Source: Saprospiraceae bacterium (GTDB lineage Bacteria; Bacteroidota; Bacteroidia; Chitinophagales; Saprospiraceae). Taken from it: 64,000 bases of DNA. Made by a program: the position numbers and the translations under genes. The DNA is taken from NCBI GenBank assembly GCA_016787525.1, contig JAEUUP010000062.1, positions 44,110 to 108,109 on the forward strand, in the 5' to 3' direction. Shown piece by piece: positions 54,637-63,200 of the stretch; the stretch's first letter is position 1, and every line of letters starts with the position of its first letter. Under the pieces are notes generated by a model. It saw only the letters and a program-made list of their open reading frames with translations, was not told the DNA's origin and ran no database searches.

Positions 54637-54708
54637 GATTTTTTTTCTGATTCGACTGAGATGACGCGGCGTTACGCCCAAAATAAACGCTAAAAGCCTC
54701 TTTTTGTA
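54637..54708 (-). pseudogene. Crp/Fnr regulator, C-terminal remnant
   Basis: Minus-strand reading RLLAFILGVTPRHLSRIRKK corresponds to the recognition-helix end of the intact Crp/Fnr gene at 26656 (LASMLGVTPRHLSRIR). Everything upstream of this helix is missing. The original stop is lost, so the frame runs on for about 65 codons. Confidence 0.8.
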
Positions 54709-55009
54709 TAGCGTTCTAACCTTATTTGTCTAAAGTGCAACTTTGGAATCACGCTAAAAATGTAGATATGAAAAAAGTGCTTTCTAAAAATAAAGTCGGG
54801 CTTCGCGTAAAACTCAATACTGTTTTTGATAATTTTCAGCATAAAAAGGGCACTGTAAAAGCCTCTTTTAGATACACTAAATAAATGTTTATTTATTCAA
54901 ATGTGTTTGTCTGCAAATGATTGTTATAAGCTCTAGCAGCAAAAATTATTTACATTCTTGGATATAAAATGTCAAACTTTGCATAGCTTTATGCAAAAAG
55001 TGCAAATAC

Positions 55010-55028
55010 ATTTGCAAATTTTGCAAAT
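55010..55028. promoter_or_regulatory. Palindrome ATTTGCAAAtTTTGCAAAT upstream of the second SusC
   Basis: A perfect 9-bp inverted repeat around one base, embedded in a longer, weaker inverted repeat with GTGCAAATA/TATGTGTGC flanks, 125 bases upstream of the SusC start. A candidate operator. Confidence 0.45.
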
Positions 55029-55152
55029 ATGTGTGCGAAATAAATTTGTCATGAGGTGGACATAGTAAAAAACAGTATGGGCAATTCCTCACCAATCGTT
55101 ATTTATACAATATTTTCATGTCTTTGTATTAATCAAATTTTAAGAATGTAAA

Positions 55153-58100
55153 ATGAAAAAACATTTTTTTAACAATCCTTTAGCCTTGATAGTAGTGATG
55201 CTTTTGGTTTCTCTCACGTCAATGGCTCAAAACAAAGTGAACTTTTCTTTGAAAGGAAAAGTCAGTGCTACCGAACCCATTGTCGGGGCAAGTGTTGTCA
55301 TTGAAAGCACTGGACTGGGCAGTGTCTCAGATGTTGACGGCAATTACAGCATCGAAGGCTCAATTACTGAGGGGGTGCATACGGTAGCTGTTAGTTTTAT
55401 TGGTTATTCAACCACACGCACAAAAGTCACCATCAAAGCAGGCTCGAATGTCTTGGATGCGACACTGACCGAAGATGTCTTGAACTTAGGTGAAGTACTG
55501 GTGGTCGGTTCTTCCGTTTTGCAAGAACGCAAGCAGTTGGGCAATGCCATTTCGACGGTTCGGGCAGAGCAGTTAGAAAAATCGGGGACATCCAATGCGA
55601 TTCAAGCCTTGCAAGGCAAGGTCGCGGGTGCGCAAATTTCTCAAAACTCTGGCGACCCCGCTGGTGGTATTTCTGTACGTTTGCGTGGACCGAAGTCTTT
55701 AGCAGGTTCTTCTGAGCCTTTGTATGTGATAGATGGGGTAATTTCTAACAACAATACGGTTAATATTACCAATGCGAATGTAGATGCAGGAACAACCTCT
55801 TCTATCGGTCAAAACCGTTTGGCAGACTTGAACCCCAATGATATAGAATCCGTCAATGTACTCAATGGGGCTGCTGCTGCTGCTATTTATGGTTCACGAG
55901 CTTCCAATGGTGTTATCATTATTACTACGAAAAAAGGTAAAAGTGGCAAACCGAGGATTTCCTTCTCGACCTCCTATTCTGTGAATCAATTGCGAAAGAA
56001 ATCGTTTATTTCGACTTATAATAAACAATTTAACCCTGGTGACAATACCACTACCTTTGACCCCAAACTACAAACTTTATATCCAACGGCTAAAGGGGGC
56101 AATATTTTGAACGATAGTATTGCCGTCTGGGGTTCATTGGTTGATGTGACACGTTACGATTATCAAGACAATATTTTTAGAGATGCTGGTGGCACAGATA
56201 ATAATCTTTCTGTCTCAGGTGGTTCTGAAAATACACAATATTATGCCTCATTTGGTTTTATGCGCAATGAAGGTATTATCAAAAATACGGATTTTCAACG
56301 CATTACAGGTCGTGTCAGAATTGATCAAAAAATAACGAATTGGTTGGATGCGTCTATTGGTTTGGCTTATACGAATGGTTTTAGCCACGAAATGCCCAAT
56401 GGTAACGTGTTTTTCAGTCCGACAAACTCTATCAATATCACGAATAATATTTACGATATTACTCAAAAAGATGCGAATGGCAACTATCAGGCTGTGGAAC
56501 GCCTCTCACGTTTGAATCCGATGAGTATTATTGATGGCATCAAAAACACGCAAAGAACCAACAGGGTTATTGCGGATTTGAGATTGACCGCACGACCGAT
56601 TGAAGGAATGACGCTCACCTACATTTTGGGTGTTGACAATACCAATCAGCTGGGTCGCAATTTTAGCCCGATTTTCCCTTATCAAGTCAATGTGGCTTAT
56701 TTTAACAAGGGTTATGCGGCTAATAATACGGCTAATACGATATTGTACAACAACGATATTAACGCCACTTATAATTTCAAAAAGGGCATTTTGAGTTCTA
56801 ATACCGTAGCTGGATTCAATTATCTATTCTCAAGAGAGGAAATAGGTTTGACTCAAGGACGTGATTTAGCTCCTTTTATTGAAACTGTGAATGGTGCAAC
56901 TGTGCCATTACCGTCTATTTTTACAGATGCACCAAGTTCCGTAGCAGGCGGCTTCATTCAAGAAACTTTTGGCTTGAACGACCGTGTATTCTTAACAGGT
57001 GCGATTCGCTATGATGTATCCTCTCGCTTTCCGAAAGAAACACGCGGCAATTACTATCCAAAAGTCGGTTTGAGTTATATGGTTTCGGACGAGCCATTCT
57101 GGGGCGGTTTGAAAAACGTCGTTTCAAAAGCACGTCTGCGTGCAGCATGGGGTCAAACAGGTAATGTGACAGGTTTTGGTGTTTATGACCGTTTCATTTC
57201 ATTCAATAGCACAAGTTTCAATGGTTTGGGCGCATTCAATGCTTCTTCGCTCTTGGCTGACCCCAATGTAAAAGTAGAGCGCAACGAAGAATTAGAGGTC
57301 GGTGGTGATTTTTCATTTGCTCAAGACTTTGTCACATTAGGTGTGAATGTTTACAAACAAACCGCTAAAGACCTGTTGTTGGGGATTGCTGTCGGACCTT
57401 CTACGGGTTATTCGACGACAAAAACGAACGTTGGTACTTTAGAAAACAAAGGTTTTGAACTGACATTGAATATAAATCCAATCAAAACTCAAAAACTTAA
57501 TTGGTCTATTTATGGCACTTTGAGCCACAATGACAATAAAATCACAAGTCTTCCAGGTGGTTTGACACAATTGGCTTCGCCGACAGGTGCGCCTATTTTT
57601 TTGGTACAAGGAGCGGCTGTTGGTGTCTTCTACGGCAATTTCTATGCACGTGATGATGCAGGTAATATTTTGCTGCGTCCGATTAAAGTATCTATTTTGA
57701 AAGATGGTAAAGTAACAGAAGTGCAGGTCAATAAACTACCTCAAGTCGAGCGTGGTGCAGCACAAGGCACTAATTTCTTGAACCCAACAGGTGCCAGAGG
57801 TGCAGATGGACAACCTTCTATCACTGGTGCGAATAGTACAGTTTTGAGAAAAGTGATTGGTAATCCGAATCCACGTAATATTTGGTCATTAGGTACGAAT
57901 TTAACCTATGGTAAATTGACTTTCACAGCTTTGTTAGATGCTGTAGAAGGTATGGAAATATGGAACGCTGATAAACGCACACGCAATAATGTAGGTATTG
58001 GTCAGATTGCAGAACAAGAACTCAAAGGTGAAGTCCCACGTGGTTCAGTGGCAGCTTATGCAGGTATAGATGAATTCCGTGTGGACGATGGTTCATTCAT

Positions 58101-58326
58101 CAAATTGCGTGAGATGTCCTTATCTTATGATTTGGGTAATATCGTCAAAGGTGTCAACAATTTACAATTGGTTTTGACAGGTCGTAACTTATACTCATGG
58201 GACAATTACTTCGGTTATGACCCTGAAACAAGTTCAACTGGTCAAAGCTCTGTAGCTCGTGGTGTTGATTTTGGTAATTCACCTATTCCACGTTCTTATC
58301 AATTTATGATTAGGGCCAATTTCTAA
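55153..58326 (+). CDS. SusC/RagA family TonB-dependent transporter (second locus)
   Basis: 1,057 residues, signal ending SMAQ. CarboxypepD-like domain (VSATEPIVGASVVIESTGLG), then LGEVLVVGSSVLQERKQLGN, a plug domain (LQGKVAGAQISQNSGDP, EPLYVIDGVISNNN, AAAAIYGSRASNGVIIITTK), and a barrel ending PRSYQFMIRANF. The nutrient is unknown, since no hydrolase gene is linked; such orphan SusCD pairs may import peptides, glycans or other large solutes. It contains one oligomer (55365, ITEGVH). Confidence 0.95.
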   Translation: MKKHFFNNPLALIVVMLLVSLTSMAQNKVNFSLKGKVSATEPIVGASVVIESTGLGSVSDVDGNYSIEGSITEGVHTVAVSFIGYSTTRTKVTIKAGSNVLDATLTEDVLNLGEVLVVGSSVLQERKQLGNAISTVRAEQLEKSGTSNAIQALQGKVAGAQISQNSGDPAGGISVRLRGPKSLAGSSEPLYVIDGVISNNNTVNITNANVDAGTTSSIGQNRLADLNPNDIESVNVLNGAAAAAIYGSRASNGVIIITTKKGKSGKPRISFSTSYSVNQLRKKSFISTYNKQFNPGDNTTTFDPKLQTLYPTAKGGNILNDSIAVWGSLVDVTRYDYQDNIFRDAGGTDNNLSVSGGSENTQYYASFGFMRNEGIIKNTDFQRITGRVRIDQKITNWLDASIGLAYTNGFSHEMPNGNVFFSPTNSINITNNIYDITQKDANGNYQAVERLSRLNPMSIIDGIKNTQRTNRVIADLRLTARPIEGMTLTYILGVDNTNQLGRNFSPIFPYQVNVAYFNKGYAANNTANTILYNNDINATYNFKKGILSSNTVAGFNYLFSREEIGLTQGRDLAPFIETVNGATVPLPSIFTDAPSSVAGGFIQETFGLNDRVFLTGAIRYDVSSRFPKETRGNYYPKVGLSYMVSDEPFWGGLKNVVSKARLRAAWGQTGNVTGFGVYDRFISFNSTSFNGLGAFNASSLLADPNVKVERNEELEVGGDFSFAQDFVTLGVNVYKQTAKDLLLGIAVGPSTGYSTTKTNVGTLENKGFELTLNINPIKTQKLNWSIYGTLSHNDNKITSLPGGLTQLASPTGAPIFLVQGAAVGVFYGNFYARDDAGNILLRPIKVSILKDGKVTEVQVNKLPQVERGAAQGTNFLNPTGARGADGQPSITGANSTVLRKVIGNPNPRNIWSLGTNLTYGKLTFTALLDAVEGMEIWNADKRTRNNVGIGQIAEQELKGEVPRGSVAAYAGIDEFRVDDGSFIKLREMSLSYDLGNIVKGVNNLQLVLTGRNLYSWDNYFGYDPETSSTGQSSVARGVDFGNSPIPRSYQFMIRANF

Positions 58327-58339
58327 TGATTGGTTCGAC

Positions 58340-58364
58340 CCCCTCAGTATGAGGGGCGTTTTTA
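58340..58364 (+). terminator. Oligomer-based terminator CCCCTC-agtat-GAGGGG + T-run
   Basis: The iterated oligomer supplies the left arm and part of the loop of a perfect 6-bp GC stem (58340-58345 with 58351-58356), followed by CGTTTTTATAG. It is 14 bases after the SusC stop and before SusD, so it could reduce SusD expression relative to SusC. Confidence 0.7.
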
Positions 58365-58419
58365 TAGTTTTTGTTTCTGGTTAATGACTTAATTTTAAAT
58401 TCAATTAATTTAGATTAAA

Positions 58420-59745
58420 ATGAATCGTAGAAAAATATATTTTATCATCTCTTTTGTAGCAACACTTTTGTTGACACAAAGCAGTTGCATTAAAGAATAT
58501 ACAAACCCATCTGCCATCACAAACCTGCAAGTGGTATCAAGCGTAGATGGTTTGACAGGACTTGTCAATGGTTTGCAGTTTCGTTATTCCGTCGGCCGCC
58601 AAAGCCCTTTGTACGAAGGTTTTTCAGCGAGTGGGTTGGTCACCAATGAACTAAAAGTACTTAACTTGGGCAATACCGATGAGCTAAACTTAGGAGCAGG
58701 TTTAGCCGCAGTATTGCCGAACAACTCTATTGTCAATCAATTGTGGACACAGTCATACGCCATGATGAACGAATCCAACTTGATTTTGGACAATATTAAC
58801 ATCGTAGCAGATGCTAACATGAAAGCTGTTATTTCGGGCTATGGCAGCTTCTATAAAGCCATGGCTTTAGGTACTTTGGCAACTTATTTTGAAAAAATGC
58901 CTCTGACTGTGGGCAAATCTCAAGTATTTTCATCAAGAGAAGATGCGTTGAAAAGCGCCATTAGTTTGCTCGAATCGGCTGAAAGTGGCTTGAGTTCACT
59001 ATCCAGTGCAACCATTGCAACGCTCAGTTCGGGTAGATTTGTGCCCGGTTTTGATTTGAAAAATAGCGTTATTGCTTTGCAAGCACGCTTCAATTTGATG
59101 TTGAAAGACTATACAAAAGCCTTGGCTGCCGCCAACAAAGTGGATTTAAAAGTAAAATCTGCCTTCCGTTTTGATGCTGTAAATGCCAATCCTGTCTATT
59201 TCGTCTCTTACTCGAATCGAAACGTATTGGAGCCGACTAACAAAAACTTGGGTTTGCCTACTGCGCTGGTTTTAGATACTTTGGATAAACGCATTCCTTT
59301 TTATTTGAACCCCGCTGCTTCTGGCACAGTCAATTTGGGCTTCGGTCATTTCCGCAGCAATACAACTGATATTCCTGTTTATCTGCCAGGCGAAATGATA
59401 TTGATTAAGGCTGAATGTTTGGCCCAATCAGACATCGCAGGAGCTATAGCTCAATTAAACAATGTTATTAAGAAAAAAGCGACAGAAGATGCTTGGGGTA
59501 TCGGTGCCGACATAGCAGCAGGTTATACAGGTGCAGCAACAAAAGATGCCGTATTGACTGAAATTTATAGACAACGTTGTATCGAATTGTGTAATTCTGG
59601 TTTGCGACTGGATGACAGTCGCCGCTTGGGTCGTCCTGGACCCGACCAAGCGGCAAGCATTCGCGAGCGTGGACGCAACTTCTTCCCATATCCGCAAGCA
59701 GAAAGAGATAACAACTCAAATACACCAACAGACCCAACACTTTAA
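58420..59745 (+). CDS. SusD/RagB-like lipoprotein (second locus)
   Basis: 441 residues with a lipobox QSSC (Cys23). A short SusD-like type (as in RagB and many peptide-linked pairs): LWTQSYAMMNESNLILDNIN, GYGSFYKAMALGTLATYFEK, PGEMILIKAECLAQSDIAGA, LTEIYRQRCIELCNSGLRLD. It ends with a polar tail. It partners the SusC upstream. It carries no iterated oligomer. Confidence 0.88.
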   Translation: MNRRKIYFIISFVATLLLTQSSCIKEYTNPSAITNLQVVSSVDGLTGLVNGLQFRYSVGRQSPLYEGFSASGLVTNELKVLNLGNTDELNLGAGLAAVLPNNSIVNQLWTQSYAMMNESNLILDNINIVADANMKAVISGYGSFYKAMALGTLATYFEKMPLTVGKSQVFSSREDALKSAISLLESAESGLSSLSSATIATLSSGRFVPGFDLKNSVIALQARFNLMLKDYTKALAAANKVDLKVKSAFRFDAVNANPVYFVSYSNRNVLEPTNKNLGLPTALVLDTLDKRIPFYLNPAASGTVNLGFGHFRSNTTDIPVYLPGEMILIKAECLAQSDIAGAIAQLNNVIKKKATEDAWGIGADIAAGYTGAATKDAVLTEIYRQRCIELCNSGLRLDDSRRLGRPGPDQAASIRERGRNFFPYPQAERDNNSNTPTDPTL

Positions 59746-59774
59746 TGTTGGTATCAGTTTTACAAGACCAATAG

Positions 59775-59822
59775 TATCAAACATCCCTAATTTCTAACAC
59801 AAGAAATTAGGGATGTTTGATA
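59775..59822 (+). terminator. 21-bp perfect-stem terminator after the second SusD
   Basis: TATCAAACATCCCTAATTTCT, a 6-base loop, then its exact complement, 29 bases after the stop. The A/T-rich base of the stem gives T-rich sequence in both directions. Confidence 0.8.
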
Positions 59823-59877
59823 TTTAGCGATTATCAAGTCTGATAGGCTGTTCGATCGGTTTTTCTAAATTACCAAT

Positions 59878-60060
59878 ATGGGCACAAAAGTCAGGTTGTT
59901 AACAGGCAGCAAAGCAATATCACAGGTAAGGTTACGCCTTTGATATGGAACGGTACTACGGGGGGTATTGTAGCACTGAAAGGCACAACACTGAGGATGA
60001 CTTACAATATTGATGCTACATTTATAGATTACTGAGGAGGTACTCAAAATTTCTTTATAT
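59878..60060 (+). pseudogene. Fragment of a secreted-protein gene (TGGIVAL-type)
   Basis: A plus-strand reading GTKVRLLTGSKAISQV shifts frame into VTPLIWNGTTGGIVALKGTT and LRMTYNIDATF, then a stop, then GGTQNF. The order [WNGTTGGIVAL ... NIDA ... GG] is that of the N-terminal region of large Bacteroidota surface proteins. At least one frameshift and one stop break it, and both ends are missing. Modest confidence. Confidence 0.45.
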
Positions 60061-60128
60061 TAAGACATGAGTCATCTCGATTTTTGTTAGAAAAATCCAG
60101 ATGACTCATGTTGATAAATAATACAATA

Positions 60129-60249
60129 GACTTGTTGTCTATTGAAAATCACTCGCTCCAAAAGAAAATCTTTCAAAGTACGCTTTTTGCGCTATGCGCA
60201 AAACAGTGAGTAATAGCTAATGAATTGATTTTCAACTTGCAACAAGTAT
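60129..60249. repeat. Nested inverted-repeat intergenic element, copy E
   Basis: Outer arms ACTTGTTG...TTGAAAATC (60129-60149 and complement 60228-60249) enclose the complement of the core seen in copy B: ACTCACTGTTTTGCGC, AAAAGCGTAC, TTTGAAAG, TTGGAGCGAG. It lies between the convergent SusD and SprB-type genes. Confidence 0.7.
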
Positions 60250-60266
60250 AATAATAAGAAGCCGTT

Positions 60267-63200
60267 TTAATTCATAATCACCATTTTCTTAGAAGCACTG
60301 TGATCAGCTGTTTCCAAATGGTAGTAGAATACGCCACTGGCGTTCAAATCTGATTTGTTAACCGAGATATTGTTGTAGCCCGCTTTGTATTCGCCGTTGA
60401 CGATTTTAACAACCCGACCATCAATTGTCGTGATGGTCAAGCGTGCTTGACCGTCTTTTGGTAAATTGAAGCCGATACTCGTTTCATTTGCAGCAGGATT
60501 CGGTTGGTTTTGGTAGAGTGCGAACTCGCCACCTGTCACTTTTCCTGTGTTGAATTTCAAATGAACATTCATTTCATTACCTATTGCATCGTTTGCAACG
60601 GCTTGTGTCAACGCACTGTTCACTGTCAACATATCACTCAATTTGCCTGTTTTATTGGCGACAAATGTGATTGCTAACACATCAGTGGCATCTTGTGCTT
60701 TACCGTTCCAACTTGTTGTTACTGCATTTGCAAAAAGACCAAAATTGCCGTTTGCCATATTGTTCAAACTGCCCGCTTGTACCGATTTAACTCTTGCACC
60801 CTCGATACTGAATGTCCCTTGAAAAGCGGCTGCGTTCATTTTTTCGGCTGAAATATTTACCGTGTATTCATTGCCTGCAACTAAATCCATGTCATTGGCA
60901 TTGAATGTCAATGACCCTGCATTGCGCGGTGACAAAGCATTGTAACTGTCATTCACATCTCCCAACTTGACAGCTACAAAATTCACGGCTGTGTTGGATA
61001 CCAGCGATGTGATATTCGCAACTTCGGGGAACGTTTCGCTCAATGGCGTTACTGCGTTACGGAATGTATAAGCTTTGTCAACAAATCGGAAATTACCACC
61101 TGGCAGACTCGGTGACATTCGCAATATGAAGCGACGCATGTGCAGCATGTCTGCTGCATCTATCTCGCCCGACCTGTCAACGTCGGCGGCGATTATTTTG
61201 TACGGGGTTGCCAACGGCGCAATATTCAAGATGTGTTGACTGACCTTCGCTATATCATACGTTGTCACACCATTCGTCGCATCTTCGTTATTGTTTTTAA
61301 CCAAGCGTACTTGTATGTTCTCTGCTGTATCTGTTGCAATATTGAAAAAACCATTCGATACATTGCCGCCCGCTACAGGGGAACCGTTGATGTTGGCAAA
61401 AACTGATACATTATTGACAGCTATATTATTCTCTGTGAGTGCCGAACCAGATATGAAAAGTTGTCGTATATCACCTCCAGTCGCATTAGCTCCAAAGATA
61501 AACAGATAGGGTGAATACCACAAATCGCCCATATTATCCGTTGCTACGGCACGTAAATTATAATTACCCAACTGAACATTGTTCCAAACATAAGAGTAAG
61601 GAGCTGTGAAATCTTCCCCTAATTTGATATTACCTGCGAAAAATTCCACTTTTGTAATTGTTCGACTCGTAAAAGCAACGACTGATGCTGTCAACGTTAG
61701 ATTCGACCCAGGCACAAATTCTCCACCATTCAGCGAAGACGATAAGAGGATTGTGAACGTCTCCAGCACATTTACATTCGAAATAGAACTGAATGTTGTA
61801 TTACCGCAATTATCCACTGCTTCTGCTTGAATATCGTAATTACCACCAACTATATTGCGCCAATCGTAACTATAAGGTGCGGTGTTATCACTGCCAAGAA
61901 GTTGGCGCGATAATAAGCCAGTTTTCGTTCTACCAACAACCCAATAAAAATTGACCTGTGCAATAGTACCATCTGGGTCTGATGCTGTGGCTGTCAAGGT
62001 CGTACTGCTCGTCAAGGTCTCTCCATTTACGGGTGAGGTCAAAGTCACTACGGGCGGCATATTGACATTTGTGCCAACTGTGGCTGTTGTTGTTTTAGTA
62101 CAACCATTCACATCAGTTGCGGTAAAAGTATAAGTCTGAGCGGTCAAATTATTGAACGTACCTGATGGGCTTTGTGTACCAATATTTGGTGAAATCGCAT
62201 ACGTTATTGTACCTGTACCACCTGTTGATGATACAACAACTTTACCACTATTGCCACCCATACAACTTACATTTGTTACTGAGGGGGTACTAAATACGAT
62301 GGCGATTGGTTCTGTAACCGTCGCACTTCCTAACATCGTGGTTTTACAATTGCCAATTGTACTTGTCGCTTCGACAGTATAAACACCGCTTAGTGTTTGA
62401 TTGCCAAAACTAATCGCTGCACCTGTGCCAGGTACGGCGTTGCCTATATTCATCGTACCTTTTTTCAGTTGATAGCTTACGCCACTTTCTGAATTGGCTA
62501 AACCAATTGCCACACCATTGCCACCTACACAATAAGTACCGCCTCCAGTAAGGGAGAAAGCTGTTGGTGCTTGTAGAATGGTTACATTAACAGTTGAATT
62601 ACCTACGCAACCTGTACCACTATCTGTCACAGTAACACCGTACAAACCACTGGAAATGAATGTATTGGTTGCATTTGAAGGCGTATTGCCACCTGACCAT
62701 TCGTAAGTCAATGACGTAGAGTTACTCACGATACTCGCTGTCAATGTTACAGTACTACAAGCGGTTGTTGTACCTGATATGGTGACATTCGTAGGAGTTA
62801 CTTTCATCGTTATCGCATTACTATTAGCCATTGACGGTGTTGCACAAGTCTCGCTGCTCGTCATATCACAACTGATGATGTCGCCGCCAGCCAATGTTGC
62901 ATCGGTATAAGTTGAGGCATTTGTACCGACAGGTGAACCATTCTTTTTCCATTGATACGAGGGCGTTGTGCCACCGTTGATTGGTGTAGCTGTGAAAGTT
63001 ATGCTCGTACCTGCGCACACATCGTCACTTCCTGTTGTGACGGCGATGGATACTGAGGGGATAATCGCAGTCGTTGGTTCTGTCAACGTAACGCTTTGTG
63101 AAGCCGTACAACTGGCATTATCAGTGACTGTGAAAATATATGTACCCGCAACCAAATTTGAATATGTATAAGGATTACTACCTGTTCCAGAAATGGTATT

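Larger units (their letters stand above)
54259..55152. other. Regulatory and remnant region between the DUF4386 run and the second SusC
   Basis: No intact gene. It contains the oligomer at 54313, a promoter box (54577), an operator palindrome (54607), a Crp tail (54637-54708), a 14-bp direct repeat TAAAAGCCTCTTTT at 54691 and 54856, and a palindrome at 55010. The 80-codon minus frame at 54439-54681 is an extension of the Crp tail and not a likely gene. Confidence 0.6.

Noticed and set aside
54439..54681. An 80-codon minus-strand open frame
   Set aside because: Its first residues are the recognition helix of a decayed Crp gene, and the rest is read-through into regulatory DNA.
60030..60042. 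ATTACTGAGGAGG as an oligomer copy
   Set aside because: The G-run is interrupted by A; it may be a decayed copy within the pseudogene fragment.
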